Made by a program: the position numbers and the translations under genes. Shown here piece by piece: positions 8,276 to 17,138 of a DNA stretch of 64,000 nt (position 1 is the stretch's first letter; every line of letters starts with the position of its first letter). The stretch is from contig NZ_CP022529.1 in assembly GCF_002237595.1 (NCBI RefSeq), positions 3,844,001 to 3,908,000 of the forward strand, read 5' to 3'. The notes below the pieces were generated by a model. It saw only the letters and a list, made by a program, of their open reading frames with translations. It did not search any database and was not told where the DNA came from. This DNA is from Labrenzia sp. VG12 (GTDB taxonomy: Bacteria; Pseudomonadota; Alphaproteobacteria; Rhizobiales; Stappiaceae).

Positions 8276-9007
8276 TCAACGTCGCCGGATGTCAAAATCG
8301 AACGACTGGTTCGGAAACGGCTCATTGCGCAAGGTGAAATGCCACCATTCACCGGCATAGTTCTTGAACCCGCCTTTGCGCATCAGGTCGACCAGTGCCC
8401 GCCGATAGGATTGAGCCTTGGCGGATACAGCGCTTGACGCCGTCCGGCTGGCTGGATCGAAACAGTCAAACGGCGTTCCGAAATCCGCCGTCAAACCGTC
8501 CCGACGACTGCACACCTCGGGTTCCGGCCCGCCATGCACCTCCAGAACATCCAGTCCGACATCGACCGTGGACCCGCGGGCGTGACTGCTCTTGGCACCG
8601 ATATAGCCTTGTCGGACCAGGTCTGAGCGCGACACGTTCGGGAAATAGTCCGGATCGGTGCCCCGCCCCCGGCGCACCCAGGCAACCATCGCATCAACCG
8701 CGCTTTGCGGCCGGTAACAGTCAAACACAACGAGGGAATATCCGGCGGCGACAGCCGCATTCTGAACCTTGCCGAGTGCTTTTGCCGCAGGCTCGGTCAG
8801 CACGCACTCGCCGGCCCGGTAGCCAGGCAATCGCTGACGCATGAAGTTGTTGCGCGTGGCGTAGCGAATGTCCTGCTGAATATCAGGAACGACGTCCCGC
8901 AAATAAACGAAACCGTCTGGAAGCTGGTCGGCCAGCAAGGGGAGGCTGCTCCCGCAAAGGAAGACTAGCGAACAAAGAGCCCGCCTAATCCACATCGACG
9001 GCCTCAT
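8276..9007 (-). CDS. VanX-like D-Ala-D-Ala dipeptidase (M15D)
   Basis: A 243-residue zinc dipeptidase. A signal peptide occupies about residues 6-26 (cleavage LLA-D), so it is exported, unlike cytoplasmic resistance VanX. Zinc ligands are His142 and Asp149 in SSHARGSTVDVGL and His223 in GEWWHF, with Glu220 as the catalytic base. The family hydrolyses D-Ala-D-Ala, here probably recycled from peptidoglycan as with DdpX. The ATG at 9007 lies inside the upstream sigma-factor gene (23-bp overlap), so the two are almost surely co-transcribed. Resistance is unlikely without vanHA partners. The second ATG at 8995 is a possible shorter start. Confidence 0.88.
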   Translation of the reverse strand: MRPSMWIRRALCSLVFLCGSSLPLLADQLPDGFVYLRDVVPDIQQDIRYATRNNFMRQRLPGYRAGECVLTEPAAKALGKVQNAAVAAGYSLVVFDCYRPQSAVDAMVAWVRRGRGTDPDYFPNVSRSDLVRQGYIGAKSSHARGSTVDVGLDVLEVHGGPEPEVCSRRDGLTADFGTPFDCFDPASRTASSAVSAKAQSYRRALVDLMRKGGFKNYAGEWWHFTLRNEPFPNQSFDFDIRRR

Positions 9008-9587
9008 CGGCCTCGATCAGCTGGCGCAGGCGACCGAAGGCCAGGCGGATGCGTGATTTGACCGTACCGAGCGGCAAACCGGTATCATCGGCAATCTCGC
9101 TGTGCGACTGCCCGATGAAAAAGGCCAGCCTGACCACCTCCCGCTGCTCTTCCGGCAGCTGCGACAAGGCCGCACGGACGCGCTCCTCGCGGAGCCTTGC
9201 ATCCATTTCATCTGAAACATCCGGCAGCGGTGTCGGCTGCAACGCCGGTTCTTCGGGGTCGAGCTCCGCCGTTTTCTGCCGGCGCAGACGGTCGATGCGC
9301 CGGTTCCGGGCGATCCGGTAAAGCCATGTACTCGCTGAGGATTTTTTCGGATCGAACAGTTCCGCCTTGCGCCACAGTGTGACCATCACATCCTGCGCAA
9401 TTTCCTCGGCCAGAGCGTCATCTGCGCCCTGTTTCATCAAGTAGCCTTTGAGACGCGGCGCAAAGTGATCGAACAATTCGACAAAGGCGGCCTTGTCTCT
9501 GGACTGGGCCACCTTAACGATCAGTTCCGAAAAATACTGCGCTTGCGCCAAAGGCCACTCAACTCCCTGAAGATCTTCGGACCGCAC
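8985..9587 (-). CDS. rpoE: ECF RNA polymerase sigma factor, RpoE/ECF11-like
   Basis: A 200-residue group IV sigma factor. The sigma-2 region (about 25-95) has the FDHFAPRLKGYL, AEEIAQDVMVTLWRKA and STWLYRIARNRRIDRLRR elements. Sigma-4 (about 130-190) has LPEEQREVVRLAFF, HSEIADDTGLPLGTVKSRIRLAFGRL. The wording of these motifs matches the Rhodobacter RpoE (ECF11) group that answers singlet oxygen. Those genes are normally followed by the zinc anti-sigma gene chrR. Here the 3' end instead overlaps a VanX-like gene and no ChrR is nearby. So its control is open: a distant anti-sigma is possible. The gene name is by similarity only. Confidence 0.85.
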   Translation of the reverse strand: MRSEDLQGVEWPLAQAQYFSELIVKVAQSRDKAAFVELFDHFAPRLKGYLMKQGADDALAEEIAQDVMVTLWRKAELFDPKKSSASTWLYRIARNRRIDRLRRQKTAELDPEEPALQPTPLPDVSDEMDARLREERVRAALSQLPEEQREVVRLAFFIGQSHSEIADDTGLPLGTVKSRIRLAFGRLRQLIEADEAVDVD

Positions 9588-9924
9588 CTAATTCAAGAGG
9601 AAGCACCTTGAAACAAAAAAGTCGACCACTTCGAAAGTGGTAGACACTTGTCTCGACCGCCTCCCCGTTGCGCCACGAAGGTCGTCCTCCATCTTTAGCA
9701 GGTTCACAGCGTTTCGGAAGAGGGCTCGACACCACTTGCCACACTGTTGCCGCCTTTAGCCGCAACAGCCATTAGGCAAATGAACGTCGAAAAACAAAAA
9801 GACCGGCTGATGGGCTTCAACCCTTTCGTAACCCGCTTTAAGTTATCATTAAAGCAAGGTTTATATGTCAGACGGCAATTGAATTAAATTTGACGGAAAC
9901 TCTAGTGCAAACGGTGTGGAGATG
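9588..9924. promoter_or_regulatory. Divergent intergenic region with two hairpins in the sigma-factor leader
   Basis: 337 bp without a gene. On the minus strand, 9625-9641 forms a perfect 7-bp stem (ACCACTT/AAGTGGT, 3-nt loop) followed 4 nt later by six Ts (9620-9615). A second palindrome, AGACA-CT-TGTCT, abuts it at 9642-9653. This sits 30-65 nt before the sigma ATG and looks like a terminator or attenuator. On the plus side, 9825-9910 is AT-rich and contains TTGACG (about 9890) upstream of ialB, a candidate -35. Confidence 0.5.
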
Positions 9925-10431
9925 ATGAAGGCAAAATCGCTGGTTCTGGCCCTTGCAGGTCTAGCCGTTTCGAGTGCAGCGGCTTTCGCACAAACCCCGA
10001 CGCTTCTGAAGCAGCACAAGGATTGGGCGGCCTATGCGTTGACGGGCGGCAGCGGCAAAGTGTGTTACGCGCTGACGAAGCCGACCACCATGCTTCCGGG
10101 CGACCGCAATCATGGCGATGTCTTCTTCTTCGTGACCTCACGTCCGGCTGAAGGCGTCAGTTCCGAACCCAGCCTGCTGGTCGGTTATCCCTTCAAGGAC
10201 AAGTCCACGGTGACGGTGGATGTCGACGGCAAGGGCTTCAACCTGTTCACCAACAACGATGGTGCCTGGGTCGAGAATGCCGCAACTGAAGCGCAGCTGG
10301 TCGCTGCGATGAAGGCCGGCCGCGAAATGACAGTCAACGGCGAGTCCAGCCGTGGGACCCGGACCACCTACAAATTCTCGCTCTCCGGCGTGACCGCCGC
10401 GATCAATACGGCGGCCGGCGCCTGCCGCTGA
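9925..10431 (+). CDS. IalB (invasion-associated locus B) family periplasmic protein
   Basis: A 168-residue secreted protein. The signal peptide covers residues 1-23 (AAAFA-Q). The mature domain has the IalB pattern: a W-x-x-Y strand (DWAAYAL), GKVCYALTKP, VFFFVTSRP, a strand rich in V/G (LLVGYPFKD), and a terminal GACR Cys, so Cys pairing is likely. The family was named from Bartonella red-cell invasion. In free-living relatives its role is unknown and probably concerns the envelope. GTG at 9916 and ATG at 9922 are alternatives. I prefer ATG 9925 behind GTGGAG. A strong terminator follows. Confidence 0.8.
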   Translation: MKAKSLVLALAGLAVSSAAAFAQTPTLLKQHKDWAAYALTGGSGKVCYALTKPTTMLPGDRNHGDVFFFVTSRPAEGVSSEPSLLVGYPFKDKSTVTVDVDGKGFNLFTNNDGAWVENAATEAQLVAAMKAGREMTVNGESSRGTRTTYKFSLSGVTAAINTAAGACR

Positions 10432-10479
10432 CCCGCGGTTTTCAGGCTGCCGGTCTCCAGAGGGCCGCAACAGATTGAC

Positions 10480-10509
10480 CCCGGAAAAGCCCGCAAAGGC
10501 TTTTCCGGG
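10480..10509 (+). terminator. Intrinsic terminator after ialB
   Basis: A 12-bp perfect stem (CCCGGAAAAGCC / GGCTTTTCCGGG), a 6-nt loop CGCAAA, then CTTTTC. It lies 49 bp after the ialB stop. Confidence 0.85.
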
Positions 10510-10679
10510 CTTTTCTCGTTGGCAGATGCATGGCTCCCCTGCGTAGCGGAAACTTGATTTTTCCCGCTGTTTGTGGTTTTGGGAGCGCTTGAATTCTTCC
10601 CTGCAGGTCAGGGAGCCGGCCGCCGCGTTCCGACATCAATGACGCCCATAGTCGCGCCGGACAGACAACGGATCACGAC

Positions 10680-11903
10680 ATGACGGTTACGCTCGACATT
10701 GCGCGGGACAATCCGAACGCGCCGACGGTTACAGCCGCAGCAAGCGCCCTGGCGCCGAACGAGGACAAGCCGACCCTGATCGGCCTCTCGCGCGAGGAAC
10801 TGGGTGAAGCGCTCGGCACGATCGGGGTTGCCCAGAAACAGTGGCGCATGCGCGCCTCGCAGCTGTGGCACTGGCTCTATGTGCGCGGCGTCTCGGACTT
10901 TGCGCAGATGACCAACATCGCCAAGGATCTGCGGCAGAAACTGGACGACAACTTTACGATCGTCCGTCCTGAAATTGTTGACGAACAGATCTCAGTCGAC
11001 GGCACGCGCAAATGGCTGTTCCGCTTTCCGCCGCGGGGCGCCGGTCGGCCGGTGGAAGTGGAAACCGTCTATATTCCGGAAGAGGGCCGCGGCACATTGT
11101 GTGTCTCTTCCCAGGTCGGCTGCACGTTGACCTGCACCTTCTGCCACACCGGCACGCAGAAGCTGGTCCGCAACCTGACGGCAGAGGAAATCCTTTCCCA
11201 GATTCTGATGGCGCGCGACAGGCTTGGCGATTTCCCGGACGCCTCGACCCCGCAGGGCGCCATTGTGCCGTCCGAGGGCCGGCTGGTTTCCAACATCGTC
11301 ATGATGGGCATGGGCGAACCGCTCTACAATTTCGACAACGTCAAGAAGGCGCTGCTGATTGCCTCGGATGGCGACGGCCTGTCGCTTTCCAAGCGCCGCA
11401 TCACCCTGTCGACTTCCGGCGTCGTGCCGGAAATCTTCCGCACGGGTGATGAAATCGGCTGCATGCTGGCCATCTCGCTGCACGCCGTCAACGACGAGCT
11501 GCGCGACGTCCTGGTGCCGATCAACAAGAAGTGGAACCTGGAAGCGCTCTTGGACGCCTGTCGGAAGTATCCGGGACTGTCCAACGCCAAGCGCATTACC
11601 TTCGAATACGTGATGCTGAAAGGCGTCAATGACAGCAACAAGGATGCGCTTGAACTGGTCCGTTTGCTGAAGGGCATTCCGGCCAAGATCAACCTGATTC
11701 CGTTCAATCCCTGGCCGGGGTCGGAATATGAGTGTTCGGACTGGGAACGCATCGAGGAATTCGCCGACATCGTCAATCGAGCCGGCTATGCCTCACCGAT
11801 CCGCACGCCGCGCGGCCGCGATATTTTCGCCGCCTGCGGTCAGCTCAAATCGGCCTCGGAGCGCATGCGCAAGAAGGATCGTGAGGCCCTTGCCGCCTCC
11901 TGA
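10680..11903 (+). CDS. rlmN: Dual-specificity RNA methyltransferase RlmN
   Basis: A 407-residue radical-SAM enzyme that methylates C2 of adenosine 2503 in 23S rRNA and A37 in some tRNAs. The radical-SAM cluster is CTLTCTFC (CxxxCxxC), about residues 143-150. Further family elements are VVMMGMGEPL-type MMGMGEPLYN, the ITLSTSGVVP strand, ISLHAVND, VLVPINKK and the methyl-carrying C-terminal Cys region IFAACGQL. About 40 N-terminal residues precede the conserved LIGLSREEL start and are poorly conserved. Length is typical for alphaproteobacteria. A bidirectional terminator follows. Confidence 0.95.
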   Translation: MTVTLDIARDNPNAPTVTAAASALAPNEDKPTLIGLSREELGEALGTIGVAQKQWRMRASQLWHWLYVRGVSDFAQMTNIAKDLRQKLDDNFTIVRPEIVDEQISVDGTRKWLFRFPPRGAGRPVEVETVYIPEEGRGTLCVSSQVGCTLTCTFCHTGTQKLVRNLTAEEILSQILMARDRLGDFPDASTPQGAIVPSEGRLVSNIVMMGMGEPLYNFDNVKKALLIASDGDGLSLSKRRITLSTSGVVPEIFRTGDEIGCMLAISLHAVNDELRDVLVPINKKWNLEALLDACRKYPGLSNAKRITFEYVMLKGVNDSNKDALELVRLLKGIPAKINLIPFNPWPGSEYECSDWERIEEFADIVNRAGYASPIRTPRGRDIFAACGQLKSASERMRKKDREALAAS

Positions 11904-11925
11904 AAAATGTCGGGATCTAAAAAAG

Positions 11926-11954
11926 AAAGCGGCGCCCGGGGCGCCGCTTTTTTT
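11926..11954. terminator. Bidirectional intrinsic terminator between rlmN and chemoreceptor genes
   Basis: An 11-bp perfect stem (AAAGCGGCGCC / GGCGCCGCTTT, loop CGG) is flanked by seven Ts on the plus side (11948-11954) and by an A run (11919-11924) that gives Ts on the minus side. It can stop both convergent genes. Confidence 0.92.
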
Positions 11955-11964
11955 GTTGCGCTTC

Positions 11965-14106
11965 TCAGGCTGCGGCAACATTGCTGAGGAAGTCGCTTAC
12001 GGACGTGTTCAGCGCTCTGAGTTTTTCCGCAGCTTCCTGAGTTGCCCGGTCGACCGTTTCTGCCGAATGCGCGGTTGATTCCACCGCGGAGCTGACATTC
12101 GACATGTTGTCGCTGGCTGACTTTGTCCCGGACGATGCTTCCGACGCACTGCGGCTGATTTCGCCGGTTGCCGCATCCTGCTGCTGCACCGCAGCTGCAA
12201 TCGACGCGGTGTTCTCGTTGGCCTTTTCCATGACGGCGGCAATGCCTTCGATCGCGGCAACCGCCTGCTCGGTCGCAACCTGGATCTCGGAGATCTGAGA
12301 GGAAATCTCCTCGGTCGCCTTGGAGGTCTGGGTTGCCAGTTCCTTGACCTCCGCAGCGACGACCGCAAAGCCCTTGCCGGCCTCGCCGGCCCGAGCCGCT
12401 TCGATCGTGGCGTTCAGCGCCAGAAGGTTGGTCTGTTCGGCAATCGCCTGGATCAGGCCAATGACCTCACCAATCCGCGCCGATCCGGAAGACAGCATCT
12501 CCATCTTTTTGGTGCTGGCATGGGTCTGGTTGGTGGCGTCCGCAATGACGCGCGTCGTTTCTTCCACGCGCTGACCGATTTCGGAAATCGACGACGACAG
12601 TTCTTCGGTTGCCGCTGCGACCAGCTGCACATTGCCCGAAGCCTGTTCCGTGGCCGAGGCCGCACTGTTGACCTCCTGGGAGGCGTCGCCGGCGGTAACC
12701 ATCATCGACGAGGCCGTCGACTGCATATCGCTCATCGCCGCATCGACCGCCCCCAGCATGTCGGACGACTGTTCGCGGAAACTCTGAATGAGCGTTTCGA
12801 CACGATGCTGGCGCTCGGTCCGTTGCTGCTCTTCCTGCAGGCGGATTTCTTCAAGACGGGCCTGCTCTGCAACACCATCCCGGAATCCGGCAATCGCCGC
12901 TGCAATTTCGCCGACTTCATCCTTGCGTTCGGCCTCGGCGAATTCCACGCTGACATCTCCACCGGCCAGCTTGACCGCGCTTTGCACCAGATTGCGGATC
13001 GGCGTGACGATTGACCGTGCCGCCATCCAGCCAACACCGGTCATGACGGCGAAGATCGCAAGGCAGATAAGAGCGATGTTGTTGCGAAGGGCTGCGACCG
13101 GCGCGAGGATTTCTTCATGCGCCTCGGTCGCAACCACTGCAAGATTGGCCCCCTGAAACTCCAACGGCACCGCCGCCGCCAGGAAGTCGCCATCCCGGAA
13201 ATTGTCCAGGTCACCAACCGCGACCTGGCCCGCCAGGGCCCGGTCGACAATCTCCGCGTCCAGGCTCGCCTGGAGAATGTCGTTTTTGTCCGGTGTCTTG
13301 GCCGAATCGTTGCGGAACAGTTTGTCGGCACCCAGCACGATCGCTTCGCCACTTTCCCCCAGCCCGCTCGTGGATGCCATGATGCTGTTGATGTTGTCGA
13401 TCGGCATCTGGAACACCAGGACGCCAATCTTCTTGCCGTCCTCCATCACCGGCGTGGAAATGAAACTGGCCGGCGCATCCGCACTTGGTGCGTAGGGTTT
13501 GAAGTCAAAGAAGTGAATGCTACCCGAGGCACCGGAGTTGGCCGCCCGGAAGGCATTGCCCAGGTCCGTATCCTTGTACTTGCCGCTGACAAGGTTGGTC
13601 GCGTAATCGAGTTCCTTGAAGACCGTGTAGATCAGCGACCCGTCTTCGGCGAACAGGAAAATATCGTAATAGCCCCGCGTTTTCAGCATTGTGCGGAACC
13701 AGGGATGGTATTTGGCATGTGCCTGGTCATAGACGCCGTCGCCAGCGCTCATCAGCGCATCTTTTTTGCCAAGCGGATGCGGATTGTCGTGAATATAGGC
13801 GCTCTGCAGAACAGATTGCGCCTTTCCGTCCTGCGCCTCCCAGGCGGCGTTGAAGTCTTTCAGGGCGGCCGCGACGAAGGGGCTTGCCGCAGTAACCTTC
13901 AGGTCCTGAACTATGGACTCTAGATAATGTGACAGGTCCTGGGCTCGGGTCTGCGCAAGCGCCTCAAGGCGAAGCTCAGCCTGTTCCTCCATGTCGGCCG
14001 AGCTCACCCAGTAGGCAAGTCCGCCAACGGCAAGAGCGGCCACAACGGAACATCCTGCGATGATTGCCGGCAGGCGAAAGCTGAGTTTGGTTATCTGGAA
14101 GGCCAT
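11965..14106 (-). CDS. Methyl-accepting chemotaxis protein with periplasmic Cache domain
   Basis: A 713-residue chemoreceptor. TM1 is near residues 12-33, followed by a large periplasmic sensor (about 35-340) of double-Cache type: HPWFRTMLKTRGYYDIFLF, LIYTVFKELDYATNL, FISTPVMEDGKKIGVLVFQMP. TM2 is about 343-362 (ICLAIFAVMTGVGWMAA). A HAMP domain follows (about 363-415, DEVGEIAAAIAGFRDG), then the coiled-coil signalling domain with the highly conserved tip EQTNLLALNATIEAARAGE that contacts CheA/CheW. It senses a small external ligand, probably an amino or organic acid. I cannot name it. No CheR/CheB-docking pentapeptide is visible at the C-terminus. Confidence 0.93.
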   Translation of the reverse strand: MAFQITKLSFRLPAIIAGCSVVAALAVGGLAYWVSSADMEEQAELRLEALAQTRAQDLSHYLESIVQDLKVTAASPFVAAALKDFNAAWEAQDGKAQSVLQSAYIHDNPHPLGKKDALMSAGDGVYDQAHAKYHPWFRTMLKTRGYYDIFLFAEDGSLIYTVFKELDYATNLVSGKYKDTDLGNAFRAANSGASGSIHFFDFKPYAPSADAPASFISTPVMEDGKKIGVLVFQMPIDNINSIMASTSGLGESGEAIVLGADKLFRNDSAKTPDKNDILQASLDAEIVDRALAGQVAVGDLDNFRDGDFLAAAVPLEFQGANLAVVATEAHEEILAPVAALRNNIALICLAIFAVMTGVGWMAARSIVTPIRNLVQSAVKLAGGDVSVEFAEAERKDEVGEIAAAIAGFRDGVAEQARLEEIRLQEEQQRTERQHRVETLIQSFREQSSDMLGAVDAAMSDMQSTASSMMVTAGDASQEVNSAASATEQASGNVQLVAAATEELSSSISEIGQRVEETTRVIADATNQTHASTKKMEMLSSGSARIGEVIGLIQAIAEQTNLLALNATIEAARAGEAGKGFAVVAAEVKELATQTSKATEEISSQISEIQVATEQAVAAIEGIAAVMEKANENTASIAAAVQQQDAATGEISRSASEASSGTKSASDNMSNVSSAVESTAHSAETVDRATQEAAEKLRALNTSVSDFLSNVAAA

Positions 14107-14399
14107 GGTCCGCTCGCGAATTGATATCTCTTTTCACAAGCGTCGTGCCATTCAATTGCTGGAGAGTTAATTCCAATTGATTTACTTCATAAAATCAAAA
14201 ATAGGCAATTGATCAGATTTTTTATAATTACCCTAGGTAGAGAATTTCTGAAAAAATGCACTGGAATCATAAAATTCAGCACATCAATAATTGCAAAATT
14301 CTATCCCTGGCTTTGCTTCGTGGAAAAAGTACCTATAGGCGAAGTCTTTCCTGCCGACGACCAATTGGCACAAAACCCGATGGAGACTTTAAAAAAGTT
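14107..14399. other. Low-G+C intergenic region without a recognisable gene
   Basis: This stretch upstream of the chemoreceptor is markedly AT-rich, particularly 14160-14300, compared with its neighbours. An open plus frame from 14209 has no family pattern, a poor start context, and runs into the terminator and the opposite gene, so I do not call it. The region probably holds the chemoreceptor promoter. Confidence 0.5.
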
Positions 14400-14421
14400 G
14401 AGGCCGCCCGGAGGCGGCCTC
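14392..14421 (-). terminator. Intrinsic terminator of the molybdenum hydroxylase operon
   Basis: Read on the minus strand, a perfect 9-bp stem (GAGGCCGCC/GGCGGCCTC, 14400-14421, loop of 4) is followed by CAA and TTTTTT (14397-14392). It lies 23 bp after the stop of the large subunit. Confidence 0.85.
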
Positions 14422-14443
14422 TCGTTGATTATGTCCGCTCAGG

Positions 14444-16630
14444 TCAGACCAGACCGTTTTTGGCGAGCGGAAGTGAGGTCACCCATTCGTCCTTGGCGGC
14501 CGCAATGGCGTTGGCGACGGCCGGGCCGATCGGCGGCGTGCCGGGCTCACCGATGCCGGTAGGTGCTTCGTTTGAGGCGACGATGTGTACCTCGACCTCC
14601 GGCATGTCGGAGATCCTGAGCGACTCGTAGGTGTCGAAGTTGGTCTCTTCGACAAAGCCGTCGGCGAGCGTCACCTGGTTGCGCAGGATGGCGCCGAGAC
14701 CGTAGCCGATACCACCCTCCACCTGGGCCCGGATATTGTCCGGGTTGATCGGTGTGCCGCAATCGACGGCAGCCACGACCTTCTCGACCTTGACGGTGCC
14801 GTCGTCGCGCAGAGATATCTCAGCAACTTCCGCAACGTAGGAGCCGAAGGATTTGTGAACGGCGACACCGCGATGACGGCCCTCCACAGGCGGTGTGTCC
14901 CAACCGGCTTTTTCAGCCGCCAGCTTCAGGACATTGGCCTTGCGCGGGTCGTCCTTCAGAAGTTCCAGGCGCAGGGCAACCGGATCCTTGCCGGTTTCAC
15001 GGGCAATGCGGTCCATCACCGTTTCCATGACATAGGCCGTGTGAGTGTGCCCCACGGAGCGCCACCACAGAACCGGCACCTGGGTCTCCTGGAAGGCCTG
15101 GTCCATGTTCATCAGCGGAAACGCATAGGTCGTGTCATGCGCGCCCTCGGTCATGTTGTGATCGACGCCGTCCTTCATCAGCATCGCTTCGAAGGGCGTG
15201 CCCTTGACGATCGACTTGGCGGCCATGTTGTACTTGACCGCGGTGACATTGCCGGCATCGTCCAAACCGACCTTGACCTTGTGCGCAGACATCGGCCGGT
15301 AGTAGCCGCCCGCCATGTCGTCTTCGCGGGTCCAGACGATCTTCACCGGGTTCAGATCCATGCCCGCCGCCTGCATGGCCTTGACCAGCAGGCAGGCTTC
15401 TGCAACCGGATGGGCATCGGCTTGCGCCCGGCGGCCGAAGGAGCCACCGGCCCAAAGCGTGTTGATCTTCACCTTCTCGAAGGGAACGCCCAGGATGGTG
15501 GCAGCGACATTGTGGTCGATGGTCTGGATCTGAGACCCGAGCCAGAGTTCCGCGGTTTCGCCATCATAGTGAAGTGCAACATCCAGCGGTTCCATGGCAC
15601 CATGGGCCAGGAACGGGAAGTCATAATCCATCTCGATAACCTTCGCCGACGCTTTCAGCGCGGCATCGACGTCGCCATCCTCGCGGACTTTCACACCCGG
15701 CTTGGTGGTCATGTCTTTCAGCTCAGTGAACATGGCATCGCTCGACCGGGTCTCGGCCGCGCTGTCGTCCCACTCGATCTCGAGAAGCTCGCGCGCCTTG
15801 ATGGCCGGCCAGGTGGATTCGGCAATCACCGCAATCCCGTTCGGGATCTGCAGAACGTTGACCACGCCCGGCACAGCCAGCGCTTCGGTGGCGTCAAACG
15901 ACTTCACCATGCCGCCGAAACGCGGAGACCGGGCGACCGTTGCCACGAGCAGATCATCGCGCTGGAAGTCCATCGTATAGGTGTTTGGCGAACCGACGGT
16001 CTTGTTCTTCACGTCAAGACGCGGGAACGACTTGCCGATATAGACCCACTGATCGGGCGTCTTGAGCGCCGGTTCGGCCGGCACGTCTTCCTTGGCAGCC
16101 AGACCGGCGAGTTCACCGAATGTCGCCGACTTGCCGGACGGATGCGAGACAACGCCCTGCGACACGGTGATTTCAGCGGCCGGAACGCCCCAGTCCTTGG
16201 CAGCTGCTGCGACGAGCATCGCCTTGGCAGCGGCACCGGCCTGACGGTACTGCATGAAGGAATTCGGCATGGCGGTGGAACCGCCGGTGCCCTGAACGCC
16301 GAACAACGTATTGGCATAGACCTGCGGGTTGGACGGCGCAAACTCGACGGAGACCTGCTCCCAGGAGGCATCAAGTTCGTCCGCGACCAGTGTGGACAGA
16401 CCGGTTGCCGTACCCTGCCCCTTGTCCAGGTGCTTGGACAGGACAACGACCGTGTTGTCTGGCCGGATATGCACGAAGGGTTGCGCGAATTCGCCTTCAG
16501 CGGCTTCGGCGACGGACCGCGGCAGGTTCATGCCGATGACAAGGCCACCGATTGCACCGGCGGACAGTTTCAGGAAAGACCGGCGAGACGGCTTGGCGGC
16601 TTCAAGCGGCTGTTTCAGAAGATGCAGCAT
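14444..16630 (-). CDS. Molybdenum hydroxylase large subunit (xanthine dehydrogenase/IorB-type)
   Basis: A 728-residue molybdopterin-binding subunit of the xanthine oxidase family, in the isoquinoline 1-oxidoreductase beta-subunit group. A twin-arginine signal (SRRSFLKLSAG, about residues 15-25) predicts export of the folded, cofactor-loaded complex. Motifs include FVHIRPDNTVVVLSKHLDKG, GVQGTGGSTAM, GGSFGRRAQAD and VEGGIGYGLGA, with the catalytic Glu region GIGEPGTPPIGPAVANAI near the C-terminus. It oxidises an aldehyde or N-heterocycle using water. The 2Fe-2S subunit gene lies 3 bp upstream. There is no FAD subunit, so electrons would go to a cytochrome. Substrate unknown. Confidence 0.92.
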   Translation of the reverse strand: MLHLLKQPLEAAKPSRRSFLKLSAGAIGGLVIGMNLPRSVAEAAEGEFAQPFVHIRPDNTVVVLSKHLDKGQGTATGLSTLVADELDASWEQVSVEFAPSNPQVYANTLFGVQGTGGSTAMPNSFMQYRQAGAAAKAMLVAAAAKDWGVPAAEITVSQGVVSHPSGKSATFGELAGLAAKEDVPAEPALKTPDQWVYIGKSFPRLDVKNKTVGSPNTYTMDFQRDDLLVATVARSPRFGGMVKSFDATEALAVPGVVNVLQIPNGIAVIAESTWPAIKARELLEIEWDDSAAETRSSDAMFTELKDMTTKPGVKVREDGDVDAALKASAKVIEMDYDFPFLAHGAMEPLDVALHYDGETAELWLGSQIQTIDHNVAATILGVPFEKVKINTLWAGGSFGRRAQADAHPVAEACLLVKAMQAAGMDLNPVKIVWTREDDMAGGYYRPMSAHKVKVGLDDAGNVTAVKYNMAAKSIVKGTPFEAMLMKDGVDHNMTEGAHDTTYAFPLMNMDQAFQETQVPVLWWRSVGHTHTAYVMETVMDRIARETGKDPVALRLELLKDDPRKANVLKLAAEKAGWDTPPVEGRHRGVAVHKSFGSYVAEVAEISLRDDGTVKVEKVVAAVDCGTPINPDNIRAQVEGGIGYGLGAILRNQVTLADGFVEETNFDTYESLRISDMPEVEVHIVASNEAPTGIGEPGTPPIGPAVANAIAAAKDEWVTSLPLAKNGLV

Positions 16631-16633
16631 GGA

Positions 16634-17095
16634 TCAGCCCTCCATCTTGTCGGCGGCGACATGGATCGCCTTGCGGATACGGGCATAAGTGGCGCAGCGG
16701 CAGACATTGCCGTCCATGGCTGCGTCGATGTCTTCATCGGTCGGCTTCGGCGTTTCGGCCAGAAGCGCGGTCGCGGCCATGATCTGGCCGGACTGGCAAT
16801 AGCCGCATTGCGGAACGTCGAGTTCGTTCCAGGCGGCCTGGACGGCCTTGGCCGCCTTGTCGTTGATGCCTTCAATGGTTGTGATCTCGGCCCCTTCCAG
16901 GTCGCCGACGAAGGTCTGGCAGGAGCGGATCGGCACACCGTCCCAATGGACGGTGCAGGCACCGCAGGCTGCAATGCCGCAACCGAACTTGGTGCCGGTC
17001 AGGCCCAGCTCATCGCGCAGGGCCCACAGCAGCGGGCTTTCGGGGTCGGCGTCAAGCGTACGCGTTTCCCCATTGATTTTGAGGGTAACAGACAT
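16634..17095 (-). CDS. 2Fe-2S subunit of molybdenum hydroxylase (IorA/CoxS-type)
   Basis: A 153-residue iron-sulfur subunit. The plant-type ferredoxin cluster is CGIAACGACTVHWDG (about residues 39-53) with a fourth Cys in RSCQTF. The C-terminal helical cluster domain has CGYCQSGQIM and CRCATYARIRKAI. It passes electrons from the molybdenum centre. It is the first gene of a two-gene operon with the Tat-exported large subunit and has no signal of its own, so it would be co-exported as a complex. It is divergent from a TetR gene through an operator-rich spacer. Confidence 0.95.
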   Translation of the reverse strand: MSVTLKINGETRTLDADPESPLLWALRDELGLTGTKFGCGIAACGACTVHWDGVPIRSCQTFVGDLEGAEITTIEGINDKAAKAVQAAWNELDVPQCGYCQSGQIMAATALLAETPKPTDEDIDAAMDGNVCRCATYARIRKAIHVAADKMEG

Positions 17096-17138
17096 GAGGA
17101 GGCGGCTCCTTTGGCTGGCCTTATCTGGCTAAAGGAAG

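Noticed and set aside
8276..9007. Vancomycin resistance
   Set aside because: The VanX-like protein has a signal peptide and no vanH or vanA neighbours, so peptidoglycan recycling is more likely.
14209..14562. Plus-strand frame in the AT-rich island
   Set aside because: Runs through a terminator and into the opposite gene, with a weak start.
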